DNA of 64,000 nt from Acerihabitans arboris (GCF_010131535.1 NZ_WUBS01000003.1:248001-312000), one strand, 5' to 3'; shown: positions 50,934 to 61,819, counted from the stretch's first letter. The notes: a model not told the origin generated them from the sequence alone. Program-made: numbers and translations.

Positions 50934-51399
50934 CGCCTGGGGCTGATGTGGCTAAAGCGGCTTATATTGCTGATAAAACACAAGACTGATAACAAAGCGG
51001 CGCCTGCGGGCATCATGGGCGGGATGATATCTTCTTCTTGCCCATCTTGCCTTCTCCAGGCTCGTGCGCACATTTGCCAGCGCTAACCTGCATCCGGCCC
51101 CCGCTCGCCAAAGTAGTTGAACGCCTATTATTTCGCTTTCCCACCGATTTAACAAAATGATTTCACTTTGCTTTTTTGTTGATCTACGTCATACCTATTA
51201 TCATCCATACTCGCATTATTACCCATACAGAATATATTATTATCAAGTGAACTTTAGGCATCATTCAAAGAATCAAATTAATTAGTGTGCTTAATTTAGT
51301 TAATTTAAAAGTTTCAGTTATTTTAATTATTAAAGTCAATTAAATATCCAGCTGCGTTTTGTTGATTTTAATGCAATGTCCGATGAGCAGGAGAATAAA
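50934..51399. promoter_or_regulatory. Long AT-rich leader of the frd operon, no gene seen
   Basis: The left third (50940-51120) is GC-richer with short frames lacking support. From 51120 on it is strongly AT-rich. TTGAT-CTAC-GTCAT at 51179-51192 is one perfect FNR half-site plus a weak second half, 208 bp before frdA. CCATAC repeats at 51205 and 51223. The zone 51250-51360 has tandem TTAATT-like hexamers of the kind bound by DcuR. Anaerobic FNR and DcuR control is known for E. coli frd; here it is inferred from context. Confidence 0.5.
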
Positions 51400-53205
51400 G
51401 TGCAAACCTTTAACGCCGATATCGTCATCGTCGGGGCGGGGGGCGCGGGTTTACGCGCAGCCATTGCCGCCGCGCAGGCCCATCCCAACCTGACTATCGC
51501 CCTGGTATCGAAAGTATACCCTATGCGCAGCCATACCGTGGCCGCCGAGGGTGGATCCGCCGCCGTCACCCAAGATCATGACTCCTTTGACTCCCATTTC
51601 CACGATACCGTTTCCGGTGGCGACTGGCTGTGCGAACAGGATGTGGTCGATCATTTTGTCCGCCACTGCCCGGAGGAGATGACCCAGCTCGAACTCTGGG
51701 GATGTCCCTGGAGCCGTAAGCCCGATGGCCGGGTTAACGTTCGCCGTTTCGGCGGGATGAAAATCGAACGCACCTGGTTTGCCGCCGATAAAACCGGCTT
51801 CCATATCCTGCACACGCTGTTCCAGACCTCGCTGAAATATCCGCAGATTAAACGCTTCGACGAACACTTCGTGCTGGATATCCTGGTGGACGACGGCCAG
51901 GCGCGCGGCCTGGTGGCCATCAATATGATGGAAGGCACGCGCATCTGCATCCGCGCCAACGCCGTGGTCATGGCCACCGGCGGCGCCGGCCGCGTTTACC
52001 GTTATAACACCAACGGCGGCATCGTCACCGGCGACGGCATGGGCATCGCCCTGCGTCACGGCGTGCCGCTGCGTGATATGGAGTTCGTCCAGTATCACCC
52101 GACCGGCCTGCCCGGTTCCGGTATCCTGATAACGGAAGGCTGCCGCGGTGAAGGCGGCATCATGGTCAATAAAGACGGCTACCGTTATTTGCAGGACTAC
52201 GGCATGGGCCCCGAAACGCCGCTCGGGCACCCGGAAAATAAATATATGGAACTGGGCCCGCGCGACAAACTGTCCCAGGCGTTCTGGCACGAATGGCGCG
52301 CCGGCCGCACCATCGCCACCCCGCGCGGCGACGTGGTCTACCTGGACCTGCGCCACCTGGGCGAGAAAAAACTGCTCGAACGGCTGCCCTTTATCTGCGA
52401 GCTTTCCAAGGCCTATGTCGGCGTCGATCCGGTCAAGGAACCGATTCCGGTTCGTCCCACCGCCCACTACACCATGGGCGGCATTGAGACCGATGGGCAG
52501 TGCGAAACCCGTATCCGTGGGCTGTTCGCCGTCGGCGAGTGTTCCTCGGTGGGCCTGCACGGCGCCAACCGCCTCGGCTCCAATTCGCTGGCCGAGCTGG
52601 TGGTGTTCGGCCGCCTGGCGGGTGAGCAGGCCGCCGCGCGCGCGGCCGGGGCCTCCGCCGCCAATAATACCGTCCTCGACGCCCGGGCGCGGGATGTGGA
52701 AACCACCCTGCAGGGCCTGATGGACCAGCGGGGCACGGAAAAATGGTCGGCCATCCGCGATGAGATGGGCCTGTCGATGGAAGAAGGCTGCGGCATTTAC
52801 CGTACCCCCGAACTGATGCAAAAAACCATGGATAAGCTGGCCGAGCTGAAAGAACGCTTTAAGCGGGTGGCCATCACCGATACGTCCAGCGTGTTTAATA
52901 CCGACCTGCTTTACACCATTGAATTGGGCAACGGGCTGGAAGTGGCCGACTGCATGGCGCACTCGGCGTTTCACCGCCGGGAATCGCGCGGGGCGCACCA
53001 GCGGCTGGATGAGGGCTGCACCGAGCGCGACGACGTGAATTTCCTCAAGCATACCCTGGCGTTTTATAACCCCGACGGCGCGCCGCGCCTGGAATACAGC
53101 GACGTGAAGATCACCACCCTGCCGCCGGCCAAACGCATGTACGGCGGCGAAGGCGCGGCCGCCGCGGTGCAGGATAAAAAGGATAAGGAGCAGGCCAATG
53201 GCTGA
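51400..53205 (+). CDS. frdA: Fumarate reductase flavoprotein subunit
   Basis: A 601-residue flavoprotein, almost colinear with E. coli FrdA (602 residues). The FAD motif [20 protein letters not shown], the covalent-flavin His in [14 protein letters not shown], substrate and catalytic residues in [21 protein letters not shown] and [14 protein letters not shown] are present. It reduces fumarate to succinate at the cytoplasmic face. GTG at 51400 is the start because it matches the E. coli one, with AGGAGAATAAA before it. The 24-bp longer reading from 51376 is not needed. A shadow frame covers almost the whole gene in antisense and is not a gene. Confidence 0.97.
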   Translation: MQTFNADIVIVGAGGAGLRAAIAAAQAHPNLTIALVSKVYPMRSHTVAAEGGSAAVTQDHDSFDSHFHDTVSGGDWLCEQDVVDHFVRHCPEEMTQLELWGCPWSRKPDGRVNVRRFGGMKIERTWFAADKTGFHILHTLFQTSLKYPQIKRFDEHFVLDILVDDGQARGLVAINMMEGTRICIRANAVVMATGGAGRVYRYNTNGGIVTGDGMGIALRHGVPLRDMEFVQYHPTGLPGSGILITEGCRGEGGIMVNKDGYRYLQDYGMGPETPLGHPENKYMELGPRDKLSQAFWHEWRAGRTIATPRGDVVYLDLRHLGEKKLLERLPFICELSKAYVGVDPVKEPIPVRPTAHYTMGGIETDGQCETRIRGLFAVGECSSVGLHGANRLGSNSLAELVVFGRLAGEQAAARAAGASAANNTVLDARARDVETTLQGLMDQRGTEKWSAIRDEMGLSMEEGCGIYRTPELMQKTMDKLAELKERFKRVAITDTSSVFNTDLLYTIELGNGLEVADCMAHSAFHRRESRGAHQRLDEGCTERDDVNFLKHTLAFYNPDGAPRLEYSDVKITTLPPAKRMYGGEGAAAAVQDKKDKEQANG

Positions 53206-53932
53206 TACGAACACGCTGAAGCTTGAGGTGATGCGTTATAACCCCGAGCGGGACGAGGCGCCCCACCCCGTCGTCTACGACGTGCCCTATGACGAGCAAA
53301 CCTCGCTGCTGGACGCGCTGGGGTATATCAAGGACAACCTGGAGCCGGATCTGTCCTTTCGCTGGTCGTGCCGGATGGCCATTTGCGGATCCTGCGGCAT
53401 GATGGTGGACAATGTGCCTAAGCTGGCCTGTAAAACCTTTTTGCGTGAATATCCGCGCGGCATGAAGGTCAAGGCCTTGGGCCACTTCCCCATCGAGCGC
53501 GATCTGGTGGTGGACATGACCCACTTTATCGAGAGCCTGGAGGCGATCAAGCCTTATATTATCGGTAATAACCGCCGGCCGTCTGAAGGGACCAACCTGC
53601 AGACCCCGGCCCAGATGGCCAAATATCATCAGTTCGCGGGCTGCATCAACTGCGGCTTATGTTATGCCGCCTGCCCGCAGTTCGGGCTGAATCCTGAGTT
53701 TATCGGCCCGGCGGCCATTACGCTGGCGCACCGTTACAACCTGGACAACCGCGACCATGGCAAAAAGGATCGGATGGCGCAGTTGAACGGTGAAAACGGC
53801 GTCTGGAGCTGCACGTTTGTAGGTTACTGCTCGGAGGTGTGTCCTAAGCATGTGGATCCCGCCGCCGCTATCCAGCAGGGCAAAGTGGCGAGTACCCAGG
53901 ACTTTATGATCGCCATGCTGAAACCTCGCTAA
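53198..53932 (+). CDS. frdB: Fumarate reductase iron-sulfur subunit
   Basis: A 244-residue protein with the 2Fe-2S ligands in [14 protein letters not shown] and two cubane clusters, [15 protein letters not shown] and [10 protein letters not shown], exactly as in E. coli FrdB. It passes electrons from menaquinol to FrdA. It overlaps frdA by 8 bp. Confidence 0.97.
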   Translation: MADTNTLKLEVMRYNPERDEAPHPVVYDVPYDEQTSLLDALGYIKDNLEPDLSFRWSCRMAICGSCGMMVDNVPKLACKTFLREYPRGMKVKALGHFPIERDLVVDMTHFIESLEAIKPYIIGNNRRPSEGTNLQTPAQMAKYHQFAGCINCGLCYAACPQFGLNPEFIGPAAITLAHRYNLDNRDHGKKDRMAQLNGENGVWSCTFVGYCSEVCPKHVDPAAAIQQGKVASTQDFMIAMLKPR

Positions 53933-53945
53933 GGGAGTGAGAAAC

Positions 53946-54347
53946 ATGATAACAACCAAACGCAAGCCTTATGTCCGCAGCATGCCGGCCAACTGGTGGC
54001 AAAAACTGGGGTTCTACCGTTTTTACATGCTGCGCGAAGGCACCGCCGTGCCGGCGGTATGGTTCAGCCTGGAGCTGATCTACGGCCTGTACGCGCTGAA
54101 AGCCGGCGAGGCGAACTGGGATGGTTTTGTGCATTTCCTGCAAAACCCGGTGGTGCTGGTGCTTAACCTGCTGACGCTGCTGGCGGCGCTGCTGCATACC
54201 AAAACCTGGTTTGAGCTGGCGCCCAAGGCCACGGTGCTCATCGTCAAAGATGAAAAGGTTGGTCCGGCGCCGTTTATCGCCACGCTCTGGGGCGTAACGG
54301 CGGTGGTGACGGTGGTGATACTGGCCGTGGCCCTGGCCTTCGTTTAA
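53946..54347 (+). CDS. frdC: Fumarate reductase membrane anchor subunit C
   Basis: A 133-residue membrane protein with three TM segments and the conserved N-terminal TTKRKPYVR and [19 protein letters not shown]. It binds menaquinone together with FrdD. The ATG at 53946 is chosen over the GTG at 53937 because it matches the family N-terminus and has GGGAG upstream. Confidence 0.95.
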   Translation: MITTKRKPYVRSMPANWWQKLGFYRFYMLREGTAVPAVWFSLELIYGLYALKAGEANWDGFVHFLQNPVVLVLNLLTLLAALLHTKTWFELAPKATVLIVKDEKVGPAPFIATLWGVTAVVTVVILAVALAFV

Positions 54348-54360
54348 TCAGGAGAACGTT

Positions 54361-54711
54361 ATGAATCAGAACCCCAAACGCGCCGATGAGCCGGTATTCT
54401 GGAGCCTGTTCGGCGCCGGCGGCATGTGGAGCGCCATCGTTGCGCCGGTGATTATCCTGCTGGTGGCCTTTTTGCTGCCGCTGGGCTGGTATCCGGGCGA
54501 GGCGCTGAGCTACCCGCGCATTCTCGCGTTTAGCCACACCCTGATAGGCCGCCTGTTCTGGCTGCTGATGATTGTCTTGCCGCTGTGGTGCGGACTGCAT
54601 CGCATCCACCACTGCATGCACGACCTGAAAATCCATGTGCCGGCCGGCAAATGGGTGTTTTACGGACTGGCCGCCATCCTGACCGTGGTCACGCTGGTGG
54701 GCATCTTATAA
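54361..54711 (+). CDS. frdD: Fumarate reductase membrane anchor subunit D
   Basis: A 116-residue membrane protein with three TM segments, including the conserved [21 protein letters not shown] and [20 protein letters not shown] (quinone-site region). It completes the FrdABCD complex and is the last gene of the operon, meeting the convergent hyb operon. Confidence 0.95.
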   Translation: MNQNPKRADEPVFWSLFGAGGMWSAIVAPVIILLVAFLLPLGWYPGEALSYPRILAFSHTLIGRLFWLLMIVLPLWCGLHRIHHCMHDLKIHVPAGKWVFYGLAAILTVVTLVGIL

Positions 54712-54741
54712 CAGGCTTAGGTTACACGCCGTATCCGCTGG

Positions 54742-54784
54742 TAAAACAAAATGCCCCGCCGCCCGAATCCCGGGTCGCGGGGCA
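54742..54784 (-). terminator. Terminator of the hyb operon (shared between convergent frd and hyb)
   Basis: A perfect 8-bp stem, TGCCCCGC (54752-54759) with GCGGGGCA (54777-54784), and a 17-nt loop. Reading leftward it is followed by TTTTGTTTT, so it works best for the leftward hyb operon. On the plus strand no T-run follows, although the hairpin could still slow frd transcripts. It lies between the two operons' last stops. Confidence 0.85.
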
Positions 54785-54809
54785 AGGTAAGTACCGGGCC
54801 GGCGTTTTT

Positions 54810-55097
54810 TTAATCCAGCGCTCGCCGCGCCCCGTCCTGTTTCATCTCCTCCAGCTCCAGGCCGACCAACTGCATGGACCGCAGCGCCTCCAGCGTTTCG
54901 CGCGCCTCCTGTTCATCCAGCAGGCTCATGGCAAAACCCACATGCACCAGTACCCACTGGCCGACCAGGGCGGCGGGTTCGCCCTCGCATACCAGCGCGA
55001 TATTAACCGCGCGCTGTACCCCGCAGACCTCGATCCGGGCCGGCTGATGGATATCGGCCCCGACGGCCACGATCTTCCCGGGAATGCCTATGCACAT
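54810..55097 (-). CDS. hybG: Hydrogenase-2 maturation chaperone HybG (HypC family)
   Basis: A 95-residue HypC-family chaperone. The N-terminal MCIGIPGKI holds the essential Cys2, and [17 protein letters not shown] and [20 protein letters not shown] follow, as in E. coli HybG. It carries the iron-cyanide/CO group to the large subunit. It is 18 bp after hybF and is the last hyb gene. Confidence 0.95.
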   Translation of the reverse strand: MCIGIPGKIVAVGADIHQPARIEVCGVQRAVNIALVCEGEPAALVGQWVLVHVGFAMSLLDEQEARETLEALRSMQLVGLELEEMKQDGARRALD

Positions 55098-55114
55098 AAC
55101 GTCTCCAATGGCTG

Positions 55115-55456
55115 CTATTCAAGCTCCAGCTGCCTGACGCGCAGGCTGTCGCCGCCGCTGACCTGCAGCTCGTGGCCGCCGCAGCGCGGACAGCCCGCGC
55201 CGTGGCGCGAAATCTCGACGGCGGCGCCGCAATGCCAGCACCAGGCCGGCGCCGCCCGCACCGCCAGATGCAGCATGCTGCCCTCGGCCAGCGTGCCGCG
55301 GCACGCCGAGCCAAACGCGAACCGCAGGGCGCTTTCCTCGATGCACGACAGCGCTCCCAGCTCCAGCCAGACCCCGGTCACCCGCCGCGCCCCGTGTCGC
55401 CCGGCCTGTTGCCCGATAAGCGCCAGCGCCTCATAGCACAAGGAGAGTTCATGCAT
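55115..55456 (-). CDS. hybF: Hydrogenase nickel-insertion protein HybF (HypA family)
   Basis: A 113-residue HypA homologue. The N-terminal MHELSLC (nickel-binding His2), [21 protein letters not shown] and two Cys pairs CWHC/CPRC (zinc) are present. It inserts nickel into the large subunit. It overlaps hybE by 8 bp. Confidence 0.95.
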   Translation of the reverse strand: MHELSLCYEALALIGQQAGRHGARRVTGVWLELGALSCIEESALRFAFGSACRGTLAEGSMLHLAVRAAPAWCWHCGAAVEISRHGAGCPRCGGHELQVSGGDSLRVRQLELE

Positions 55457-55988
55457 GCAAGGTTCCCCGGCCGCGGGTCAGCCAGGCGCGGCGATCGGCA
55501 TCCGGCGGAGCGTCGCCATCGCGCACCGGCAGCGACAGGGCCATCTTGACGCAGTGCTGCGCCAGCGCCACCGCCTCGATACCGGTAAGCCCGGCATCCA
55601 GCGGCGACATCAGGGAGCACGACAGGTACGGCCCCCGGCCGGCCAGTTCGCCCTTGATAAACGTGACATTGCCGCAGGGCAAGGCCAGCGCCAGCCGCGC
55701 GCCGTTGTCCGTGGGCTGCCAGTCCTGGCCCGGGCCGGGCAATACCCACAGGCTCAGCATCCAGGGCGTCAACAGGCAGCCGAGCCACTGCCGCTCGAAC
55801 AGGGTAAAACCGCAGGCGCGCACCGGCACGTCCGGGCGGAAAAACGGCAGATCGCGCATGTCTTCCCCGGCGATACGCCGGAACAGCGGCTCCAGCCAGG
55901 CGGCGGGCGTGGCGTCAACGCCCGCCGCGGCATCATGACCGGGTGCCGGGACGGTATGGTTGTCATGCGGCGGCATGGGTGTCTCCAT
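55449..55988 (-). CDS. hybE: Hydrogenase-2 maturation chaperone HybE
   Basis: A 179-residue HybE protein, somewhat longer than E. coli HybE because of an N-terminal extension. FRRIAGEDMRDLPFFRPDVPVRACGF and TPWMLSLWVLPGPGQDW are the conserved core. It acts as a chaperone for the Tat-exported small subunit before assembly. It overlaps the HybD gene by 26 bp; an ATG at 55976 would remove most of the overlap. Confidence 0.92.
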   Translation of the reverse strand: METPMPPHDNHTVPAPGHDAAAGVDATPAAWLEPLFRRIAGEDMRDLPFFRPDVPVRACGFTLFERQWLGCLLTPWMLSLWVLPGPGQDWQPTDNGARLALALPCGNVTFIKGELAGRGPYLSCSLMSPLDAGLTGIEAVALAQHCVKMALSLPVRDGDAPPDADRRAWLTRGRGTLHA

Positions 55989-56547
55989 TAGCGTCGTTAT
56001 CCTTATCGTCTGGCAGGGAGCCGGGGCCTGCGTCGCCGTTGGGCAAACGGCCGGGTCCCGTGGCGTTGAGCGCGCGCGCCGTGACGGTCACGCCGCTATG
56101 CTCCAGGGCGGCAATCACCTGCCCCAACGCCGGCTCCAGCGCCTGCGATACCCTGTCGGTCAGGCCGATATGCATGGCCAACGACTGCGGCTCCACGCCC
56201 ACCAGGGTCAGGCGCCGTGGAAACTCGTCCAGCAGGCGCAGCGCCATCAGCGCGTCGGCCAGGCCCAACTGGTGCGGCGAGAGCTTTTGCGTTAAAAAGG
56301 CGGGAACGTCCCCATCGCGCAGCACCACCACGTCGCCGGGCGACTTGCCGGCCAGCACCGCGTCGGCCACGATCAGGTGATCGCGGCCGGACATCGTCTC
56401 CAGCAGCTCCATGCCCGAGGTGCCGCCGTCCAGGATATCGATGGCGGGCGTGAACGTAAAACCGCGCTCCAGCGCTTCAATGACGCGCACGCCCACCGCC
56501 TCGTCGCTTAACAGCAGGTTACCGATCCCCAGCACCAGGATAGCCAT
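55963..56547 (-). CDS. hybD: Hydrogenase-2 maturation endopeptidase HybD with a longer C-terminal tail
   Basis: A 194-residue peptidase that removes the C-terminal tail of HybC. AILVLGIGNLLLSDEAVGVRVIEALE with the nickel-sensing Glu/Asp, ILDGGTSGMELL and SPHQLGLADALMAL (His) are conserved. E. coli HybD is 164 residues; the extra ~30 residues here are a Gly/Pro/Asp-rich tail with repeated PGRLP/PGSLP. Starts at TGATG overlapping the hybC stop. Confidence 0.93.
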   Translation of the reverse strand: MAILVLGIGNLLLSDEAVGVRVIEALERGFTFTPAIDILDGGTSGMELLETMSGRDHLIVADAVLAGKSPGDVVVLRDGDVPAFLTQKLSPHQLGLADALMALRLLDEFPRRLTLVGVEPQSLAMHIGLTDRVSQALEPALGQVIAALEHSGVTVTARALNATGPGRLPNGDAGPGSLPDDKDNDANGDTHAAA

Positions 56548-58250
56548 CACAGCACCCTCACCCGGTTCAGTTCGCCGCCGGTGGCGTCCACCAGGTGCAC
56601 GGCGCAGGACATGCAGGGGTCGAAAGAGTGAATGGTCCTGACCACCTCCAGCGGTCGGGCCACGTCCGCCACCGGCGTGCCCACCAGCGCCTGCTCGTAA
56701 GGGCCGGGCACGTCCTGCCCGTTGCGCGGACCGGCGTTCCAGGTGGAAGGCACCACCGCCTGGTAATTGGCAATCCTGCCGTCTTTGATCACCACCCAAT
56801 GCGACAGCATGCCGCGCGGCATTTCGCCGAAACCCACCCCGCGCAGCTCTTTATCCAGCGGGATATCCGGCTTGACAAAGGTCCGGTCGTCGCCCCGGCC
56901 GATATTGTCCACCAGCAGTTGCCACATCGCGCTCAACGAGTCCTTCAGCACGCAGCAGTGCACGGTGCGACCGATCACCCGCCCCAGGGTGGAGTGCAAA
57001 TCCTCCTCGCCCAGCGTCTTGCCGGTAAGCCGACGGTAGGCGCCGCCCAACTGCGAGAAATGCGTTTTCGCTCCCTCATGGCCCGCCGCCAGGCCGCACA
57101 GCAGCCAGGCCAGCGGGCCGACCTCCACCGTCTGGCCGTAGAATATCGGCGATTTTACCCAGGAATATTTACCGTCCTCCTGCCAGCCGGTATAGTTGGG
57201 CCGAGTACGGCCCTCCCAGGGCGCGAGCGGCTCATCATCCTGGTACCAGGCGTGTTTGGCGCTCTCCTGGATACCGTCCATCAGGAACGGATCGGTATGG
57301 CTGGTGATGGCGCGGAACCGGGCGGCGTCGCCGTCCTCGAGGTAGCCGCCCGTAAGCCAAAAGGTCTCGCCTTTGCCATCCAGCGGCAGCTCCGGCACGC
57401 TAAGGTAATGCCGCGCCCCCCGCCCCAGCGTCAGCCAGCCCGGATAGTGGGCGGCTATCACCACGCAGTCCACCTTATAGACCTGCTCGATAAACTCGCC
57501 CAGCCGGTCGATAAAGGTCTTGACGTACATCAGCCGTTCCAGGTTCAGCACGCTGGGCATGTCCAGGTTGATGGGATTGGCCACGCCGCCGACCGCCAGG
57601 TTCTGGATATGCGGCGTTTTGCCGCCGAGCATGGCGACGATACGATTGGCGTCGCGCTGGCACTCCAGCGCCTGCAGGTAGTGGGCCACCGCAATCAGGT
57701 TAACCTCGGGCGGCAGCGCCATCGCCGGATGCCCCCAGTAGCCGTTGGCGAAAATGCCCAACTGGCCGCTGGCCACCAGATCCCTGATTTTCCGCTGGAC
57801 TTTGGCGAACTCGGCCGCGCTGTTCAGCGACCAGGTGGACAAGCCTTTCAGCAGCGCTTCGGCTTTTGCCGGGTCCGCGTCCAGCGCCGAGGTAATATCC
57901 ACCCAGTCCAGCGCCGACAGCTGGTAAAAATGCACGATATGGTCGTGGATGCTGTGGGCCGCCAGGATCAGGTTGCGGATATACTGCGCGTTCACCGGCA
58001 CGCTCATGCCGAGGGCGTTTTCCACCGCGCGCACCGAGGCAATGGCGTGTACCGTGGTGCACACCCCGCAGATGCGCTGGACGATCATCCAGGCATCGCG
58101 CGGATCCCGCCCCTGGAGGATCTCTTCCATGCCGCGCCACATGGTGCCCGACGACCAGGCCTTGACCACTTTTCCCTGTTCAATTTCGCAATCGATGCGC
58201 AGGTGTCCCTCGATACGGGTAACCGGATCAATGGTGATGCGTTGGCTCAT
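56547..58250 (-). CDS. hybC: Hydrogenase-2 large (NiFe) subunit
   Basis: A 567-residue NiFe catalytic subunit. The two nickel-binding motifs are RICGVC (about residue 58) and DPCMSCAVH near the end; the 15-residue tail after His is cut by HybD. It oxidises H2 in the periplasm together with HybO. Length and order match E. coli HybC. It overlaps the end of hybB by 23 bp. Confidence 0.96.
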   Translation of the reverse strand: MSQRITIDPVTRIEGHLRIDCEIEQGKVVKAWSSGTMWRGMEEILQGRDPRDAWMIVQRICGVCTTVHAIASVRAVENALGMSVPVNAQYIRNLILAAHSIHDHIVHFYQLSALDWVDITSALDADPAKAEALLKGLSTWSLNSAAEFAKVQRKIRDLVASGQLGIFANGYWGHPAMALPPEVNLIAVAHYLQALECQRDANRIVAMLGGKTPHIQNLAVGGVANPINLDMPSVLNLERLMYVKTFIDRLGEFIEQVYKVDCVVIAAHYPGWLTLGRGARHYLSVPELPLDGKGETFWLTGGYLEDGDAARFRAITSHTDPFLMDGIQESAKHAWYQDDEPLAPWEGRTRPNYTGWQEDGKYSWVKSPIFYGQTVEVGPLAWLLCGLAAGHEGAKTHFSQLGGAYRRLTGKTLGEEDLHSTLGRVIGRTVHCCVLKDSLSAMWQLLVDNIGRGDDRTFVKPDIPLDKELRGVGFGEMPRGMLSHWVVIKDGRIANYQAVVPSTWNAGPRNGQDVPGPYEQALVGTPVADVARPLEVVRTIHSFDPCMSCAVHLVDATGGELNRVRVL

Positions 58251-59430
58251 GCTCTACCTCAATCGGACGATCGTTATGGCTATGTCCCGGCGCCGACAGC
58301 ACCGGCAACAGGCGAATCAATACTATGTAGGCGCAGACTTCAATGGCGACGAATCCCACCGAAATCAGGATTTCACTCGCGGCGGGGAAATAGCGGTACC
58401 CGCCGCCGGGATTGAAGGCGACCAGGGAATAATCCAGCCGCCACAGCGCCGCCCCCGACAGCATGCACAGCCCGCCGATAAACAGCGCGCGCGCGTCCCG
58501 GCGGCAGCGTTGCCAGCGCAGCATCAGCAACGGCAGCAGCAGCAGGCCGATTTCCGTCCAGAACAGCGCCGCGTAACGATCGCCGGTCCACAGGTAGCCG
58601 GTTTTGCCGCGCCAGATAAGCTCGGCAAAGCGCAGCAGGATAAACAACAGCAGAAAAACCGCGATAATCCGCGTCAGGCGCGCCAACAGCGGCGTGTCAT
58701 CCGCCCCCCTGCCCGACAGTCCGGCCCGCACCAGCGATCCTTCAAACACCACCATCGAAAATCCCATGATAAAGGCGGTCAGCAGCGAGAACAGCGGCAG
58801 CATTTCATAGCTTTGCCACAACGGATGCACCTTGATGCCGGCGGCAATCATCAGCGATCCCATGGAGGATTGGTGCATGGTGGGCAGCAGGACGCCCAGC
58901 GACAGGATCAGGAACATCGCTTTATCCAGCCATTTGCGTGGAGCGCGCCATCCCCACTTTTCACATAACACCGGCGCGAACTCCAGCGCCATGATGCCGA
59001 TGTAGATGGTCATGCACACCGCGGTTTCAAACAGCACCGACGACGTATTGAAATAGCCGGGGAGATAAAAATAAGGCAGGTTCCAGTAACGCCCGACGTC
59101 GATGGTGATCGAGAGCCCGCCCAGCGAATAGCCGAACAGGCTGGCCAGCAGCGCCGGACGCATCAGCGGGTGAAACTCGCCCCGGTTGAAGACATACACC
59201 GCCCAGGCCAGCGCCCACCCGCCGCAGGCCAGGCCGGTGCCCACCAGCAGATCGAAGGCGATCCATAATCCCCACGGATAACCGCCGTTCAGGTTGGCCA
59301 CCCCGCCGATGCCAAGCCACAGCCGCTTGAGGATAAGCCCGGCGCACAGTATGGCCAGCGGCGCCAGGTACATAATGGGCCTGGCGAACAAACGTCCGCC
59401 CAGCGGTTCGGCCTTATGCGTCGTCATCAT
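58228..59430 (-). CDS. hybB: Hydrogenase-2 membrane subunit HybB (NrfD-like)
   Basis: A 400-residue integral membrane protein with about ten TM segments of the NrfD/PsrC family. It passes electrons from HybA to menaquinone. [33 protein letters not shown] and the His-rich C-terminal tail are seen. It overlaps hybA by 17 bp. Confidence 0.95.
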   Translation of the reverse strand: MMTTHKAEPLGGRLFARPIMYLAPLAILCAGLILKRLWLGIGGVANLNGGYPWGLWIAFDLLVGTGLACGGWALAWAVYVFNRGEFHPLMRPALLASLFGYSLGGLSITIDVGRYWNLPYFYLPGYFNTSSVLFETAVCMTIYIGIMALEFAPVLCEKWGWRAPRKWLDKAMFLILSLGVLLPTMHQSSMGSLMIAAGIKVHPLWQSYEMLPLFSLLTAFIMGFSMVVFEGSLVRAGLSGRGADDTPLLARLTRIIAVFLLLFILLRFAELIWRGKTGYLWTGDRYAALFWTEIGLLLLPLLMLRWQRCRRDARALFIGGLCMLSGAALWRLDYSLVAFNPGGGYRYFPAASEILISVGFVAIEVCAYIVLIRLLPVLSAPGHSHNDRPIEVEHEPTHHH

Positions 59431-60541
59431 TCTTCTCCCCCGGTGGTGTTACGCGGGCGTCCCGGCCGTCTTTGGCGTCGCGGGCGCGCGGGATGCCTTG
59501 ATTGCCGACGCTGGCCTTCACGTCGCCGCCGCCAGGCGCGCCGGACGCGTCCGGCTTATCGTCGGCGCCGGTGTCGTCGCGGGTATTGCGGCGCACCAGC
59601 AGCGCCAGCCCGGCAAACACCGCCAGCGGCAAGACCATGCCTTTATACAACGTATGCTGGATATGCTCCGAGCGCGCGCCGGTGGACAGCTCCGCCAGCG
59701 GCGGCAGATCGAGGTTTTGGTACGGCACCCCGGCCAGCACCAGCACCTGGGTGCCGCCGCCCTCTTTCTCGCCATAGATGTGCGGTTCATAGCGCGGCAA
59801 GGCGCGCGCATAACGATCCCGATCCCCAAGGGTCTGGCGGGGATACAGGTACTCCAGGCCCGGGGCCAGCGTCAGGCGGTGGCGGGCTTCGGCCAGCAGC
59901 GCTTCCCGGGTGCCGAAAATCACCGCGCCGGTGGGACAGACCTCGACGCAGCCGGGCAGGCCGCCGTTATCCAGACGGGCGACGCCGGGCTGGTTGCAGA
60001 GTTCGCATTTATGGATTTGGCCCAGCGGATTGTCATAATCGTATTTCGGCACGTTAAACGGACAGGCCACCATGCAATAACGACAACCGGTGCAGATATC
60101 GGCGTCGTAATGCACTACCCCGGTCGCGGGATGTTTTTTCAGCGCGGAAACCGGACATACCGACACGCAGTTCGGATCCACGCAGTGCATGCACTGCTTT
60201 TTGATATAGGCATAGCCGTCCTGCGGCTGGTCTTTGTTTTTGCCGGTGCCGGAAGTCCACACCTGGATAATATTGTTGGTATAGGGGCTGAGCTTGTCAT
60301 TATTTGACCAGGTGGCCGCGCCGCCGGCGTAGGTTTTACCGCCGTCGGGTTTGGGGGAGTGGTTGACCTGCTGGCATTTCGCCACGCAGGCCTGGCAACC
60401 CACGCACAGGGTGGAATCATACAGCATGCCCAGCGCGCCCGGGATCGGCGGTTTATTTTGCGCCTGCGCCCGCGCGGCGGCGGGCACGCCGGCCAGCAGC
60501 GCCCCGGCGGATGCCAGTTTGAAAAAATGACGTCGGTTCAC
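59414..60541 (-). CDS. hybA: Hydrogenase-2 ferredoxin-like subunit HybA with longer C-terminal tail
   Basis: A 375-residue Tat-exported protein. [18 protein letters not shown] is the twin-arginine signal; four 4Fe-4S cysteine groups follow ([40 protein letters not shown]...CVEVC). A TM anchor lies near residue 300. E. coli HybA has 328 residues; the extra ~45 here are a Gly/Asp/Lys-rich tail after the anchor. Confidence 0.95.
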   Translation of the reverse strand: MNRRHFFKLASAGALLAGVPAAARAQAQNKPPIPGALGMLYDSTLCVGCQACVAKCQQVNHSPKPDGGKTYAGGAATWSNNDKLSPYTNNIIQVWTSGTGKNKDQPQDGYAYIKKQCMHCVDPNCVSVCPVSALKKHPATGVVHYDADICTGCRYCMVACPFNVPKYDYDNPLGQIHKCELCNQPGVARLDNGGLPGCVEVCPTGAVIFGTREALLAEARHRLTLAPGLEYLYPRQTLGDRDRYARALPRYEPHIYGEKEGGGTQVLVLAGVPYQNLDLPPLAELSTGARSEHIQHTLYKGMVLPLAVFAGLALLVRRNTRDDTGADDKPDASGAPGGGDVKASVGNQGIPRARDAKDGRDARVTPPGEKNDDDA

Positions 60542-60544
60542 GGC

Positions 60545-61672
60545 TTAATCCTCCCGCGACGAATCGTCGGCCCGATCCTGCCGCTGCTTTTTCTGCGCCC
60601 GTCCCAGTTCGCGCACCGTCATCAGCCCCACTCCGGCCACCACGCCCAGCACGCCGCCGATAAGGCCGGCGGCGGTGGCGGACGCCGGCGCGCCCTCGGG
60701 CTGATGGACGCCGGGCTTTTCCACCCGGGGAGTGGGATTTTCCACATTGGCCAGCTGGAATATCCCCTTGGTAAAACCGATGCCCTGCTCATTACAGCCA
60801 TAGCAGGGATGGCCGATGCCCACCGGCCAGATGCCGCCGCCCACGTCGCAAAATTCCAGGGTCGGGCAGTTGCCATAGGTTTCCGGTCCTTTACAGCCCA
60901 GATGGTACAGGCACCAGCCCTGGCGATGCCCCGCGTCGCCAAACTCGCGGGCAAAACGCCCTGCGTCGAAATGCGGCCTCCGCTCGCAGTTTTCATGGAT
61001 CAGGCGCCCGTAGGCGAAGGTGGGCCGCCCGGCGGCGTCCAGGGCCGGGGCGCGACCCCAGGTAATGATATGGGCCACCGTCGCCAGGAAGTTATGCGGA
61101 TTGGGCGGGCAGCCGGGGATATTGATGATGGTTTTGCCCGGCAGCGCCGCCTGCAGGCTGACCGCCCCGGTGGGATTGCTGCCGGAGGCCGGCACCCCGC
61201 CCCAGGCGGAGCACGAGCCGATGGCGATTATGGCGGCGGCGCCCTGCGCGCATTCACGGATATGCTCGACAATCGGCTTGCCGGCCACCATGCAGTACAC
61301 GCCGCCGTCCTTAAGCGGGATGGACCCGTCCACCACCAGCACGTATTTGCCCCGATATTGTTCCACGGCGCGATGCTTATTTTCCTCGGCCTGGGTGCCG
61401 AAGGCGGCGGAAAGCACCTCGTGATACTCAAGGGAAATATCGTTAAGCAGCAAATGTTCCAACGTCGGATGCGTCGCGCGCAGCAGGGATTCGGTACAGC
61501 CGGTACACTCCTGGGCGCCAATCCAGAGAACCGGCGGCCGCGTCGGTCGCGCCAGCGAGCGGGCCATTTCGCCCGCCGCCCGGCTGCTCAGGCCCATGGT
61601 CGCGGCCAGGGCGGCGCAAAGTTTTAAAAAAGCGCGGCGATCTACCCCTGGGCGGGTAATCCGATTATTCAT
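60545..61672 (-). CDS. hybO: Hydrogenase-2 small subunit
   Basis: A 375-residue small subunit with a Tat signal (DRRAFLKLCAALAATMG), the proximal cluster ligands CTGCTES and later Cys groups (CPPNP, CLYHLGCKGPETYGNCP, CYGCNEQG), and a C-terminal TM anchor (AAGLIGGVLGVVAGVGLMTV). It is the first gene of the hyb operon, which here has the E. coli order O-A-B-C-D-E-F-G. A perfect FNR box lies 85 bp upstream. Confidence 0.96.
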   Translation of the reverse strand: MNNRITRPGVDRRAFLKLCAALAATMGLSSRAAGEMARSLARPTRPPVLWIGAQECTGCTESLLRATHPTLEHLLLNDISLEYHEVLSAAFGTQAEENKHRAVEQYRGKYVLVVDGSIPLKDGGVYCMVAGKPIVEHIRECAQGAAAIIAIGSCSAWGGVPASGSNPTGAVSLQAALPGKTIINIPGCPPNPHNFLATVAHIITWGRAPALDAAGRPTFAYGRLIHENCERRPHFDAGRFAREFGDAGHRQGWCLYHLGCKGPETYGNCPTLEFCDVGGGIWPVGIGHPCYGCNEQGIGFTKGIFQLANVENPTPRVEKPGVHQPEGAPASATAAGLIGGVLGVVAGVGLMTVRELGRAQKKQRQDRADDSSRED

Positions 61673-61756
61673 ATCGATTTTGGGCCTCTCACATTAAAAC
61701 ACTGCTCAAGTACGGCTGCGTCATTGTGACCCTGTAATTAATATGAGCGGGTTAAA

Positions 61757-61770
61757 TTGATCTCTATCAA
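61757..61770. promoter_or_regulatory. FNR box upstream of the hyb operon
   Basis: TTGAT-CTCT-ATCAA fits the FNR consensus TTGAT-N4-ATCAA without mismatch. It is 85 bp from the hybO start and suits anaerobic activation of hyb. Confidence 0.85.
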
Positions 61771-61798
61771 TTTACGGTCAAATGACATTTTATTTTTT

Positions 61799-61819
61799 TG
61801 TTATTTGTGACCAATAACA
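61799..61819. promoter_or_regulatory. Perfect inverted repeat in the hyb-dcuS interval
   Basis: TGTTATT, 7-bp spacer TGTGACC, AATAACA. The 7-bp arms are exact. It may be an operator for a second regulator; none is named. Confidence 0.4.

Noticed and set aside
50952..51155. 67-codon leftward frame upstream of frdA
   Set aside because: No ribosome site, and alternative frames there look equally open; no family recognised.
51451..53214. Long open frame (587 codons) antisense to frdA
   Set aside because: It mirrors the codon structure of frdA, has no ribosome site and a composition typical of antisense GC-rich frames.
56595..58415. Long open frame (606 codons) antisense to hybC
   Set aside because: Mirror of the hybC reading frame with no start signal or recognisable domain.
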